From Beijerinckiaceae bacterium (GTDB taxonomy: Bacteria > Pseudomonadota > Alphaproteobacteria > Rhizobiales > Beijerinckiaceae), in contig CANJNI010000042.1 of the NCBI GenBank assembly GCA_947475995.1, forward strand, positions 1 through 34,474: a DNA stretch of 34,474 nt, given 5' to 3'. Every line of letters starts with the position of its first letter. Positions within the stretch are counted from its first letter, which is position 1. Positions 1 to 7,105 of the stretch are shown here, one piece after another. The notes below the pieces were generated by a model. It was not told the DNA's origin. It made no database searches and was given only the letters and a program-made list of their open reading frames with translations. Both the position numbers and the translations under genes were made by a program.

Positions 1-1
1 C

Positions 2-667
2 AAGTCCACCACCAAGGCCCAGCAGGGTCTCTACGAATATGACGCCGTCTCGCGCCTGCGCGACAGCCAGCTGGGCGACCCCCGCGTTTCCGACATTCGC
101 AACTATATCAAGCGCGGCAAGCTCTGGGACGCTTTCGCCGCCCATGAGCGCCCGGTGCTGCTGATCGACGAGATCGACAAGGCCGACATCGAGTTCCCCA
201 ACGATTTGCTGCTCGAACTCGATCGCATGGAATTCTTCGTCTACGAGACGGGCGAGACGATCCGGGCCGAGAAGCGCCCCGTCGTCATCATCACGTCGAA
301 CAACGAGAAGGAACTGCCGGACGCCTTCCTGCGCCGCTGCTTCTTCCACTACATCAAGTTCCCCGATCACCAGACCATGCAGGCCATCGTGGACGTGCAT
401 TTTCCGGGCATCAAGAAACGGCTGGTGGAAGAAGCGCTGCGGATTTTCTTCGAGGTGCGCGATGTGCCCGGCATCAAGAAGAAACCGTCCACATCCGAAC
501 TGCTCGACTGGCTCAAGCTGCTGCTCAACGAGGACATCACGCCCGAGACGCTGCGCGAGCGCGACCCCAAGAAGATCATCCCGCCCCTGCACGGCGCGCT
601 GCTGAAGAACGAACAGGACGTGCACCTGTTCGAGCGGCTGGCGTTCATCAACAGGCGGGGCGGTTAG
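2..667 (+). CDS. MoxR-type AAA+ ATPase, 5' end cut off by the window
   Basis: An open frame runs from the first bases to the stop at 665-667, so the start lies outside the window; about 221 residues remain. A Walker B-like LLIDEIDKAD is followed by a sensor-1-like segment IITSNNEKELPDAFLRRC with a paired arginine that could be the arginine finger. The Walker A part is missing. MoxR-type ATPases are chaperone-like enzymes that act with von Willebrand A (CoxE-like) partners to mature metalloenzymes or complexes. No VWA gene follows here, so the partner and client are unknown. The C-terminal part with PPLHGALLKNEQDVHLFERL is the lid/helical region of this subgroup, which is common in Hyphomicrobiales. 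The family assignment is firm and the role is inferred. Confidence 0.85.
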   Translation, partial: KSTTKAQQGLYEYDAVSRLRDSQLGDPRVSDIRNYIKRGKLWDAFAAHERPVLLIDEIDKADIEFPNDLLLELDRMEFFVYETGETIRAEKRPVVIITSNNEKELPDAFLRRCFFHYIKFPDHQTMQAIVDVHFPGIKKRLVEEALRIFFEVRDVPGIKKKPSTSELLDWLKLLLNEDITPETLRERDPKKIIPPLHGALLKNEQDVHLFERLAFINRRGG

Positions 668-684
668 GCCGGGCGGAATTTCCG

Positions 685-915
685 TTACGCGGCCATTCCC
701 GGACACATGCCGCAACTCGGGCCGGCTTCGCCATGGCAGTTCATCTGCGCCTGCTTGCCGGCGCCTTCCGCGCCCTTGGCGGGATCGGCCACCAGCGACA
801 GCTGCTGATCGAGATGCACCCCGCCGCAGGACGGGCAGACAGGCGTTTCACCCGAGCGCACCAGCGTCTGGAAACCGGTCGAGCAATCGGTGCATTCGTA
901 GGAGAAGATTGGCAT
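685..915 (-). CDS. FmdB-type zinc ribbon protein
   Basis: A small protein of about 76 residues beginning MPIFSYECTDC. The N-terminal CTDC and CPSC pairs form the zinc ribbon typical of FmdB/CxxC_CXXC_SSSS regulatory proteins, whose function is poorly known. The C-terminal tail is also cysteine-rich (CHGEAGPSCGMCPG), with enough extra cysteine and histidine for a second metal site. The start was chosen at the ATG at 915 because GAGG lies about six bases before it. The frame stays open upstream, but those residues do not resemble the family. The gene lies 63 bases downstream of the lipoprotein gene on the same strand and is probably cotranscribed with it. Confidence 0.8.
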   Translation of the reverse strand: MPIFSYECTDCSTGFQTLVRSGETPVCPSCGGVHLDQQLSLVADPAKGAEGAGKQAQMNCHGEAGPSCGMCPGMAA

Positions 916-978
916 CGCCATCCTCAAGAGTTGGAATAGATGCCGGAATTTGCCCAAACCGAGCGTGCCTGACAAGGC

Positions 979-1599
979 TCAGCCGGCGCGCTCGTTGATT
1001 TTCCCGCAAGACGGCATGACCTCATCGAGGGATTTGCCGGCTTCGCCTGCCGCCTTCCGCAGATCGACGTCTTCCAGAAACACCAGATAGGACGTTGCGG
1101 CGTCCGGCTTGAGGTAGGTCGTGCTGTAGATCGGACCAGCGGGGATGTCGCGGCGATGACACGAGTCCACATCGATCGACAGTTCGAGATGCCGCTTTGC
1201 GACTGCGGGTCGTTGAGCGTCGCGCGCCTGCGCCTGCAAGGCCCGGATGCGCGGAACATCGGTATCCGCCACCCGGAAGGCGAGAATCCGCGTTCGATCC
1301 TTGCGGAACCGCGCCAGCGAAGCCGCTTCCTGAGGTGTATTGTTTTCCGCCAGCACGAAAATTTCGGTCTGCTTTTCCTTCTCGCGTCCTTCGGTCCAGA
1401 GACCGACCTTCAGCTTCGCCCCGCCCGGCTGCGTCTCCAGCCAGTCTGGGGACCGCACCGCCACGCGCAGGACCGCAGGGTCGAAGGTCGAGAAGTCGAA
1501 ATTCCGCAGCGAAAGCATCGTCGAGACGGGCATATGCCCGCATCCGGCGAGGGCCAGAATTCCCGACAGGGCCAAGGCATGTTTCATGCTACGCACCAT
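979..1599 (-). CDS. Predicted outer- or inner-membrane lipoprotein of unknown function
   Basis: A protein of 206 residues whose N terminus is a clear lipoprotein signal: charged MVRSMKH, a hydrophobic stretch, then the lipobox LALAGC with the modified cysteine at residue 20. The mature part has one internal Cys (SCHRRD) and one near the C terminus (PSCGKINERAG), which could form a disulfide in the periplasm. I recognise no domain. The start at 1599 is supported by AGGTGA just upstream; a TTG at 1602 is too close to that site. It is divergent from the DUF2975/XRE pair and shares with it an AT-rich intergenic region that contains a palindrome, so common regulation is possible. The function is unknown. 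Confidence 0.75.
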   Translation of the reverse strand: MVRSMKHALALSGILALAGCGHMPVSTMLSLRNFDFSTFDPAVLRVAVRSPDWLETQPGGAKLKVGLWTEGREKEKQTEIFVLAENNTPQEAASLARFRKDRTRILAFRVADTDVPRIRALQAQARDAQRPAVAKRHLELSIDVDSCHRRDIPAGPIYSTTYLKPDAATSYLVFLEDVDLRKAAGEAGKSLDEVMPSCGKINERAG

Positions 1600-1623
1600 C
1601 AATCACCTATTGAACGTCTAATT

Positions 1624-1661
1624 TTTAATGTTTGACATTAAATTTTTAGCGTGTCAATAAT
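1624..1661 (+). promoter_or_regulatory. Sigma70-like promoter overlapping a perfect palindrome (candidate operator)
   Basis: TTTAATGT-TTG-ACATTAAA at 1624-1642 is a perfect 8-base inverted repeat with a 3-base spacer. Inside it sits a consensus -35, TTGACA, at 1632-1637. AATAAT at 1656-1661 follows after 18 bases as a -10. The GGAG and ATG of the DUF2975 gene lie 30-45 bases further on. A palindrome over a -35 is a classic repressor position, and the adjacent XRE-family gene is the obvious candidate to bind it. The divergent lipoprotein gene starts 25 bases on the other side. Confidence 0.65.
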
Positions 1662-1703
1662 TTCCGGCTGGCGCATTTCGCCAGTTTGTTCCGGAGCATT
1701 CTG

Positions 1704-2282
1704 ATGACCGATGCATTCTCGCTTTCCTCGCCCGGACCTGTTGCGGACCAGGCTGCGTTGCGCCGACGCATCGGCTGGATGTGTCACCTCATCCGTCTTG
1801 CGGCGGCCGTCTATGCGGTCTGGATCCTGTTTCAGGTGGTCACACACTGGACCAATCCAGCCTCGGTGGCGCGCGGCTACGGGGCCTGGCTGAAGACCGA
1901 TCTGTCCGGGATGATGCCGTGGCAACTCATGGCCGGCTTTGCCGTGCATCTCGGCATCTGGTGCTTCGCGGCGGCTGCCTGCTACAGCGTCTGGAAGCTC
2001 TTCTCGGGCTATCTGGCCGGGCGCATCTTCACGCTCGACGCCACGCTCTGGTTGCGGCGCATCGGTCTTTTCGGTCTGGCCGCAGAGGGGCTGGACCTCC
2101 TCACGCGCCCGCTGACCGCCATCATCGTCAGCGCGCATCTTCCCGAAGGTTTCAGGACCGTCGCCTTTTTCGGCAACCCGATGGATCTGCTGATCGTTCT
2201 TTTCCTCGGCGGGTTCATCGCGCTGGCCGAAATCTTTCGCGCCGCTGCGGAAATCGCCGCCGACCACGAACAGATAGTCTGA
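1704..2282 (+). CDS. DUF2975 family membrane protein
   Basis: A protein of 192 residues with about four predicted membrane helices: around LIRLAAAVYAVWILFQVV, LMAGFAVHLGIWCFAAAACY, a weaker segment near LFGLAAEGLDLL, and LLIVLFLGGFIALAEIF near the C terminus. This layout, followed at once by a small Cro/CI-type regulator, is the standard DUF2975-HTH pair found in many bacteria; its physiological role is not established. The start at ATG 1704 has GGAG seven bases upstream; an in-frame TTG at 1686 is less likely. The gap to the next gene is 3 bases, so the two are cotranscribed and probably translationally coupled. Confidence 0.8.
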   Translation: MTDAFSLSSPGPVADQAALRRRIGWMCHLIRLAAAVYAVWILFQVVTHWTNPASVARGYGAWLKTDLSGMMPWQLMAGFAVHLGIWCFAAAACYSVWKLFSGYLAGRIFTLDATLWLRRIGLFGLAAEGLDLLTRPLTAIIVSAHLPEGFRTVAFFGNPMDLLIVLFLGGFIALAEIFRAAAEIAADHEQIV

Positions 2283-2285
2283 CTC

Positions 2286-2537
2286 ATGCCGATCATCATC
2301 AACCTTGACGTCATGCTGGCCAAACGCAAGGTTCGCTCCCGCGACCTTGCCGAGGCCATCGGCATCGCCGAACAGAACGTCTCACTGCTGAAATCCGGCA
2401 AGGTGAAGGGCATCAGGTTCGACACGCTGGAGAAGATCTGCGCGGCTCTCGACTGTCAGCCCGGCGATATCCTCGAATATGCACCCGAACCCGCCGAGCC
2501 TTTCAGTCTGTCCACGGAGCCCCGCAAGGCCGGGTGA
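2286..2537 (+). CDS. Small XRE (Cro/CI-type) transcriptional regulator paired with DUF2975
   Basis: A protein of 83 residues. Residues 1-65 are one helix-turn-helix domain of the YozG/HTH_26 type: MPIIINLDVMLAKRKVR, then the HTH core DLAEAIGIAEQNVSLLKSGK, and the conserved FDTLEKICAALDCQPGDIL. The short proline- and acid-rich tail after this has no domain. Such proteins are nearly always encoded beside a DUF2975 membrane protein, as here. The likely target is the palindrome over the operon promoter at 1624-1642, giving autoregulation; that link is inference. How the membrane protein influences the regulator is unknown. Confidence 0.85.
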   Translation: MPIIINLDVMLAKRKVRSRDLAEAIGIAEQNVSLLKSGKVKGIRFDTLEKICAALDCQPGDILEYAPEPAEPFSLSTEPRKAG

Positions 2538-2567
2538 CAGAAGCGCCCGGCTTGCTATTCTGGCCGG

Positions 2568-3086
2568 ATGCGCCGCCTGCTTCTGCTTCGTCACGGAAAG
2601 GCCGCCGCCGAGTCGGGCGGCGGCGACATCGAGCGCGCCCTGACCCTGCGCGGGCAGCAGGATGCGGCCCTTATGGGGCAATATCTGGCCCGCGAAAACC
2701 TCGCGCCCGACACAGCCGTCGTCTCCAGCGCGCGCCGCACCCGCGAGACGCTGGAATGCGTGAAGCGGGAACTGCCGTCGCTGCCCGCAATCTATGTCGA
2801 GCCGAAACTCTACCTGGCCGAACCGGACCTGCTGCTCGCACACCTGCGCCGCACGCCGCCCGCCACAGGCGTGCTGCTGGCCATCGGCCATAATCCCGGT
2901 TACGCCGAACTGGCGGTCGCCCTCTCGGGTTTCGGCGACATGGCGGCCCGCAACAGCATCCTGCACAAGTTCCCGACCTGCGCGCTGGCGGTGATTTCCT
3001 TCGAGACCGACTGGGCGCAGGTGAAGCCCGGCGCGGGACGGCTGGAGCGGCACGTGATCGCCTCGCAATTGCGCGACCCGGCCTGA
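2568..3086 (+). CDS. SixA-type phosphohistidine phosphatase (histidine phosphatase superfamily)
   Basis: A protein of 172 residues starting [12 protein letters not shown]; the catalytic RHG sits at residues 8-10. A second conserved histidine lies in [11 protein letters not shown], and the conserved [11 protein letters not shown] follows the SixA pattern. SixA-type enzymes remove phosphate from phosphohistidine, for example on histidine-phosphotransfer domains or PTS proteins; the target here is unknown. The gene starts 30 bases after the XRE gene with a poor ribosome site. It occupies the place just before rplS where trmD is often found in this order. The family is sure and the substrate is not. 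Confidence 0.85.
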   Translation: MRRLLLLRHGKAAAESGGGDIERALTLRGQQDAALMGQYLARENLAPDTAVVSSARRTRETLECVKRELPSLPAIYVEPKLYLAEPDLLLAHLRRTPPATGVLLAIGHNPGYAELAVALSGFGDMAARNSILHKFPTCALAVISFETDWAQVKPGAGRLERHVIASQLRDPA

Positions 3087-3090
3087 CGGC

Positions 3091-3119
3091 TCGACAAGCC
3101 GCCCAATCTCCAGTATGGA
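3091..3119 (+). promoter_or_regulatory. Promoter of rplS
   Basis: TCGACA at 3091-3096 and TATGGA at 3114-3119 are separated by 17 bases, giving a good sigma70-type match between the SixA stop and rplS. It predicts a leader of about 58 bases. The in-frame ATG at 3115 overlaps the -10 hexamer and so cannot be the rplS start. Confidence 0.55.
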
Positions 3120-3183
3120 ACCCGCCTCAACTGACAACAGCGCGCCGAAACGCTCGCCGCAAGGCGATACGGCAGGAGTTAAA

Positions 3184-3609
3184 ATGAACCTGATCCAGAC
3201 GCTCGAAGCCGAGCAGGCTGCCCGCCTTGCTCCCAAGCATCCCGAATTTCAGCCGGGCGACACCATCATCGTCAACGTGAAGGTCAAGGAAGGGGAGCGC
3301 ACCCGCGTTCAGGCCTATGAAGGCGTTTGCATCGCCCGCAACGGCGGCGGCCTCAACGAGAGCTTCACGGTCCGCAAGATTTCCTACGGCGAAGGCGTGG
3401 AGCGCGTGTTCCCGATCTTCTCCCCGATGATCGACTCGATCTCGGTGGTCCGTCGCGGCAAGGTGCGTCGCGCCAAGCTCTATTACCTGCGCGATCGTCG
3501 CGGCAAGTCTGCCCGCATCGCCGAAAAGGCCGAGACCGCGACCGAAAAGGCCGCTCGCGTCGAGGCCAAGACCGCCAAGAAGGCGAAGGCCAAGGCCGAC
3601 GCCAAGTAA
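3184..3609 (+). CDS. rplS: 50S ribosomal protein L19
   Basis: A protein of 141 residues beginning [15 protein letters not shown], with the L19 core [20 protein letters not shown] and the conserved [13 protein letters not shown] and [24 protein letters not shown]19 sits at the interface of the 30S and 50S subunits. The C-terminal 25 residues are a Lys/Ala-rich tail, as often seen in alphaproteobacteria. The start at 3184 has AGGAG seven bases upstream. The gene has its own promoter and a strong terminator, so it is monocistronic here rather than the last gene of rpsP-rimM-trmD-rplS. Confidence 0.98.
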   Translation: MNLIQTLEAEQAARLAPKHPEFQPGDTIIVNVKVKEGERTRVQAYEGVCIARNGGGLNESFTVRKISYGEGVERVFPIFSPMIDSISVVRRGKVRRAKLYYLRDRRGKSARIAEKAETATEKAARVEAKTAKKAKAKADAK

Positions 3610-3632
3610 GAATTTCAGCGCAAGTGCTGCGA

Positions 3633-3668
3633 AAAGCCCGGGCCGGAAGGTTCGGGCTTTTTGTTTTT
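3633..3668 (+). terminator. Intrinsic terminator after rplS
   Basis: AAAGCCCG at 3633-3640 pairs with CGGGCTTT at 3653-3660, followed by TTGTTTTT. It lies 23 bases after the rplS stop. Confidence 0.85.
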
Positions 3669-3677
3669 GGCCTAAAG

Positions 3678-3809
3678 CCCCTCCCTCAATCCCTCCCCGA
3701 CAAGCGGGGAGGGAGGCGCTCGTTGTGCACCCCACGCTATTCCTGAACGCGACTATTCCCTCCCCGCTTGTCGGGCGATCAAAGATCGCCAAGGAGGGTT
3801 AGGGAGGGG
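3678..3809. repeat. Two inverted copies of a GC-rich intergenic repeat
   Basis: Copy A (3678-3714) begins CCCCTCCCTCAATCCCTCC and ends CGACAAGCGGGGAGGGA. Copy B (3757-3809) is nearly the same sequence on the other strand. Copy B has an extra block in the middle that is itself a palindrome, GGCGATC-AAA-GATCGCC at 3774-3790. The pair could fold into one long hairpin with a loop of about 42 bases. It fills the 208-base gap between rplS and the convergent VOC gene and looks like a dispersed REP-type element. Nothing codes here. Confidence 0.6.
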
Positions 3810-3817
3810 TCCGACGT

Positions 3818-4255
3818 CTATCCCAACGCCCCGTTCAGCATCCACCGATGCCCGAACGGGTCGCGGATCACCGCAAAACGTGTGCCCCAGAATGTGTTCG
3901 TCGGCTGCGTCTCGCCTTTCGCGCCAAGGCCGGTCGCCTTGGCGAAAACCTCGTCCACCTCTTTGGCAGATCCGAATTCGAGGCTGACGGACGCCGTCAC
4001 CGGCTCCCCCGGCAGGGGCGGGCGGGCGTTCTGGGAAAATTCGGGGAACATGTCGGCCAGCATCACCGAGCCGCCGTTGATCTCCAGTTCGCAATGCATG
4101 ACCCGCAGCCCGTCGAGCGAGGGCATGTAGGCCTTTTGCCGCGCGCCCAGCGCGCTTACATACCAGCCGATGGCGGCCGCAGCGGGCGTCACGGTGAGGT
4201 AGGGGGCGACCCTGGGGCGGTCCGACACGACGATGCTCCTGATTTTCCCAAACAT
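3818..4255 (-). CDS. VOC (glyoxalase/bleomycin-resistance) superfamily protein, PhnB-like
   Basis: A protein of 145 residues with the PhnB-type layout: VAPYLTVTPAAAAIGWYVSAL at the start, then LRVMHCELEINGGSVMLAD, and the terminal FAVIRDPFGHRWML typical of the family. Each VOC module folds as paired beta-alpha-beta-beta-beta units around a metal site. Members range from lyases and dioxygenases to antibiotic-binding proteins, and nothing here tells which. The start was set at the ATG at 4255, giving MFGKIRSIVVSDR; the frame is open further upstream but those residues do not look like this family. The ribosome site is weak. It is convergent with rplS and divergent from leuC. Confidence 0.8.
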   Translation of the reverse strand: MFGKIRSIVVSDRPRVAPYLTVTPAAAAIGWYVSALGARQKAYMPSLDGLRVMHCELEINGGSVMLADMFPEFSQNARPPLPGEPVTASVSLEFGSAKEVDEVFAKATGLGAKGETQPTNTFWGTRFAVIRDPFGHRWMLNGALG

Positions 4256-4369
4256 GCCAGACACATGCCGGCCCTGTCCAACCAAACAGCAGGGGTGGCT
4301 TCCCCCCATGCGCGCTTGCCTGTATGAAGCGCCTTCAAAGTTTCATCGCCTGCCAACGGGATCGCAAAG

Positions 4370-5776
4370 ATGGCCAAAGCCCGCACGCTCTACGACAAGA
4401 TCTGGGACGACCACGTCGTCGATGTTCAGCCCGACGGCACGACGCTTCTCTACATCGACCGTCACCTCGTCCATGAAGTGACGTCGCCGCAGGCGTTCGA
4501 AGGACTGCGGCTCACGGGTCGCAAGGTTCGCTCGCCCGAGCGCACCCTGCTGGTCGTCGATCACAACATCCCGACCACCGACCGCGACGCTCCGATCGAA
4601 GATCCGGAAAGCAAGGCGCAGATCGAATATCTGGCCGACAATGCGCGCCATTTCGGGCTCGAATATTACGACGGCAAGGATATCCGTCAGGGCATCGTGC
4701 ACATCATCGGACCCGAGCAGGGCTTCACGCTGCCGGGCACGACGATTGTGTGCGGCGACAGCCACACCGCCACGCACGGGGCGTTCGGCGCGCTCGCGCA
4801 TGGCATCGGCACGTCGGAAGTCGAGCACGTTCTGGCGACGCAGACGCTGATCCAGAAGAAGTCGAAGAACATGCGCGTCACCGTCGACGGCAAGCTGCCC
4901 GAAGGCGTGACGGCGAAAGACATCATTCTCGCCATTTGCGGCGAGATCGGCACCGCCGGCGGCACCGGTCATGTCATCGAATTCGCCGGCGAAGCCATCC
5001 GCGAACTGTCGGTGGAAGGCCGCATGACGGTCTGCAACATGACCATCGAGGCTGGCGCGCGCGCCGGTCTCATCGCGCCGGACGAAAAAACCTTCGAATA
5101 TCTGAAGGGCCGCCCGAAGGCCCCCAAGGGCGCGGCCTGGGAACAGGCGGTCGCGTTCTGGAAGACGCTGAAGACCGACGAGGATGCGCATTTCGACAAG
5201 GAAATCCGCATCGACGCCGCCAACTTGCCGCCCATCGTCACCTGGGGCACCAGCCCGGAAGACACCGTGTCGATCACCGGCGCAGTGCCGACACTCGAAA
5301 GCGCCCAGAACGAGAAGATGCGCGCCAAGATCGCCCGCGCCCTCGACTACATGGGCCTCAAGGGCGGTGAGAAGATGACCGACATCGCCATTGATCGCGT
5401 GTTCATCGGTTCCTGCACCAACGGCCGCATCGAGGATCTGCGCGCCGCCGCGAAGGTCGCCGAGGGCCGCAAGGTCGCCGCGACCGTCAACGCCATGGTG
5501 GTGCCGGGCTCCGGCCTCGTGAAGGAACAGGCCGAGAAGGAAGGTCTGGACAAGATCTTCATCGCCGCCGGTTTCGAGTGGCGCGAGCCGGGCTGCTCCA
5601 TGTGTCTGGCCATGAACCCCGACAAGCTGGCGCCGGGCGAGCGTTGCGCGTCGACGTCAAACCGCAACTTCGAGGGCCGTCAGGGCTTCCGGGGCCGCAC
5701 GCATCTGGTCTCCCCCGCCATGGCGGCGGCCGCGGCCATCGCGGGCAAGTTCGTGGATATCCGGACGTTCAAGTAA
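4370..5776 (+). CDS. leuC: 3-isopropylmalate dehydratase large subunit
   Basis: A protein of 468 residues, the usual length, starting [17 protein letters not shown]. The aconitase-type active site is complete: one iron-sulfur cysteine in [12 protein letters not shown] and two in [12 protein letters not shown], with [14 protein letters not shown] upstream. With LeuD it isomerises 2-isopropylmalate to 3-isopropylmalate in leucine synthesis. LeuD is not in the window, so the subunits are encoded apart here. Upstream lie only 114 bases shared with the divergent VOC gene, and I see no leader peptide or attenuator there. The 77-residue membrane protein follows after 26 bases. Confidence 0.98.
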   Translation: MAKARTLYDKIWDDHVVDVQPDGTTLLYIDRHLVHEVTSPQAFEGLRLTGRKVRSPERTLLVVDHNIPTTDRDAPIEDPESKAQIEYLADNARHFGLEYYDGKDIRQGIVHIIGPEQGFTLPGTTIVCGDSHTATHGAFGALAHGIGTSEVEHVLATQTLIQKKSKNMRVTVDGKLPEGVTAKDIILAICGEIGTAGGTGHVIEFAGEAIRELSVEGRMTVCNMTIEAGARAGLIAPDEKTFEYLKGRPKAPKGAAWEQAVAFWKTLKTDEDAHFDKEIRIDAANLPPIVTWGTSPEDTVSITGAVPTLESAQNEKMRAKIARALDYMGLKGGEKMTDIAIDRVFIGSCTNGRIEDLRAAAKVAEGRKVAATVNAMVVPGSGLVKEQAEKEGLDKIFIAAGFEWREPGCSMCLAMNPDKLAPGERCASTSNRNFEGRQGFRGRTHLVSPAMAAAAAIAGKFVDIRTFK

Positions 5777-5802
5777 GCGGCGCGGGCGCGGCGGGGCGAG
5801 CG

Positions 5803-6036
5803 ATGCACAGCCCCGACGACCGCGCCCGTGAAGCAAAAGCCGCGCTCGACCGTGCCGAGCGCGAGTCGACCGGCTTTGCGGATTCGGCGTTGGCGAAAAT
5901 GGGCGACCATTTCGCCGCCCGGGAGGCCGACCCGCAGGATGGCGCCGAACTCTGGGGCCGCCGCATCGGTCGCATTCTGGGAGCGGTTTTTCTGATCCTG
6001 CTCCTCATCAATCTTTTCACAGGCTGGATTTTCTGA
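5803..6036 (+). CDS. Small single-pass membrane protein, unknown function
   Basis: A protein of 77 residues: a charged N-terminal part rich in Asp, Arg and Ala, then GRRIGRILGAVFLILLLINLFTGWIF as one C-terminal membrane helix, which predicts a tail-anchored protein facing the cytoplasm. The start at ATG 5803 has GGCGAG just upstream. It sits 26 bases after leuC and 2 bases before the metallopeptidase gene, so it is probably cotranscribed with both. I recognise no family. Confidence 0.65.
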   Translation: MHSPDDRAREAKAALDRAERESTGFADSALAKMGDHFAAREADPQDGAELWGRRIGRILGAVFLILLLINLFTGWIF

Positions 6037-6038
6037 AC

Positions 6039-6452
6039 ATGGCGAAATCGCCCATCGCCGATCTCGTCTCCCCCAGCCTCGCCGACATCGAGGCGCTGGC
6101 CGACACGGCCTTCACGGGTTTGCCGGACGAATTCCGTGCGCTCTGCGAAGGCGTCGTCATCAAGGTCGACGACTTTCCCGATGACGAAACCCTCGAACAG
6201 ATGGAATGCGAAACCGAGTTCGATCTGCTGGGACTGTTTCGCGGACGCGGGCTGGTCCAGCTGGGCGCCGGGCCGCAGACGGGCGAGTTCCCATCGATGA
6301 TCTGGCTCTACCGCCGCCCGATTCTCGACTATTGGGCCGATCACGAGGAGACGCTCGGGGCCATCGTGACCCACGTTCTCGTCCACGAAATCGGCCATCA
6401 CTTCGGCCTGTCGGACGAAGACATGGAAGAAATCGAGCGCCGCGCCGGTTAA
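6039..6452 (+). CDS. Zincin-like metallopeptidase (DUF1025 type)
   Basis: A protein of 137 residues with the zinc-binding motif HEIGHHFGLSDEDM near its C terminus; HExxH is at residues 116-120 and the conserved Asp/Glu just after is typical of this family. The N-terminal part includes LPDEFRALCEGVVIKVDDFP, the usual DUF1025 start. Members are small soluble minigluzincin-like proteins of unknown substrate. No signal peptide is visible, so it should act in the cytoplasm. It begins 2 bases after the stop of the small membrane protein, suggesting translational coupling. Confidence 0.85.
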   Translation: MAKSPIADLVSPSLADIEALADTAFTGLPDEFRALCEGVVIKVDDFPDDETLEQMECETEFDLLGLFRGRGLVQLGAGPQTGEFPSMIWLYRRPILDYWADHEETLGAIVTHVLVHEIGHHFGLSDEDMEEIERRAG

Positions 6453-6537
6453 GCCTGCGGGCGTTTATTTCCTGCTTGTCGCCCCGGCGACTGAATAGTT
6501 GCCGCAAGGGGAATTGAAATCGGCGCGAAACGCGCTC

Positions 6538-7008
6538 ATGTTCTGTTTGTCCGCGCATCTTGTGCGGACCGTTTTGGAGAATGAAGCACTGACACTCACG
6601 GTTGCGACCGAGGCGGGCAAAGCCCCGCTTCCCCCGGTCAGGGACGCAAGCGCCCCGGAGACCGGCCACCTTGTGCGGACAATCCTCGCCAGTCTCGACG
6701 ACGCGAAAGCCGAGGATGTCGTTTCTCTCGATCTCAAGGGCAAGACCACGATCGCCGACGTCATGGTGGTCGCGACCGGCCGCGCCAACACGCATGTTGG
6801 CGCCATGGCCGAGCGCCTCATCAAGGACTGCAAGGATCTGGGCCTTGTGCCGCGCGTCGAGGGCATGCCGCACAACGACTGGGTTCTGGTCGATGCGGGC
6901 GACGTCGTCGTTCATATCTTCCGGCCCGAAGTGCGCCAGTTCTACAATCTTGAAAAGATGTGGGGCGGCCCGCGTCCGGCTGACCAGTCGAGCCCGCGCC
7001 GGAGCTGA
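6538..7008 (+). CDS. rsfS: Ribosomal silencing factor RsfS
   Basis: The family core is unmistakable: ILASLDDAKAEDVVSLDLKG, ADVMVVATGRANTHVGAMAE, RVEGMPHNDWVLVDAGDVVV and HIFRPEVRQFYNLEKMWG. RsfS binds L14 on the 50S subunit and blocks subunit joining in starvation. From ATG 6538 the protein has 156 residues, about 40 of which precede the core. Start choice is uncertain: no good ribosome site precedes 6538, an in-frame TTG lies at 6499 and an in-frame GTG at 6562. In relatives rsfS is usually followed by rlmH and preceded by nadD; neither is here. A perfect hairpin straddles the stop codon. Confidence 0.93.
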   Translation: MFCLSAHLVRTVLENEALTLTVATEAGKAPLPPVRDASAPETGHLVRTILASLDDAKAEDVVSLDLKGKTTIADVMVVATGRANTHVGAMAERLIKDCKDLGLVPRVEGMPHNDWVLVDAGDVVVHIFRPEVRQFYNLEKMWGGPRPADQSSPRRS

Positions 7009-7017
7009 TCCGGCGCG
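6995..7017. other. Perfect hairpin straddling the rsfS stop codon
   Basis: CGCGCCGGA (6995-7003) and TCCGGCGCG (7009-7017) form a 9-base stem with loop GCTGA, which holds the stop codon. No T-run follows on either strand, so a classic intrinsic terminator is not supported. It could be a 3'-end stabiliser. Confidence 0.5.
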
Positions 7018-7105
7018 CTCCTGCACAATGTTCGCGGCACTGCTGCGCCGCATTGGTGGCGTTTCGCCCCTGTGATAGAAGCGTTGCCTGAAAACCGGAG
7101 CGCTT

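Noticed and set aside
1625..1641. TTAA pair at 1625-1641 as a CtrA box
   Set aside because: The spacing between the TTAA halves is 9 bases, not 7, and the sequence is a perfect palindrome, which CtrA sites are not.
3115..3183. N-terminal extension of L19 from the ATG at 3115
   Set aside because: That ATG overlaps the likely -10 hexamer, has no ribosome site, and L19 proteins begin at the 3184 methionine, which has AGGAG upstream.
6995..7017. The hairpin over the rsfS stop as an intrinsic terminator
   Set aside because: A strong stem, but no T-run follows on either strand.
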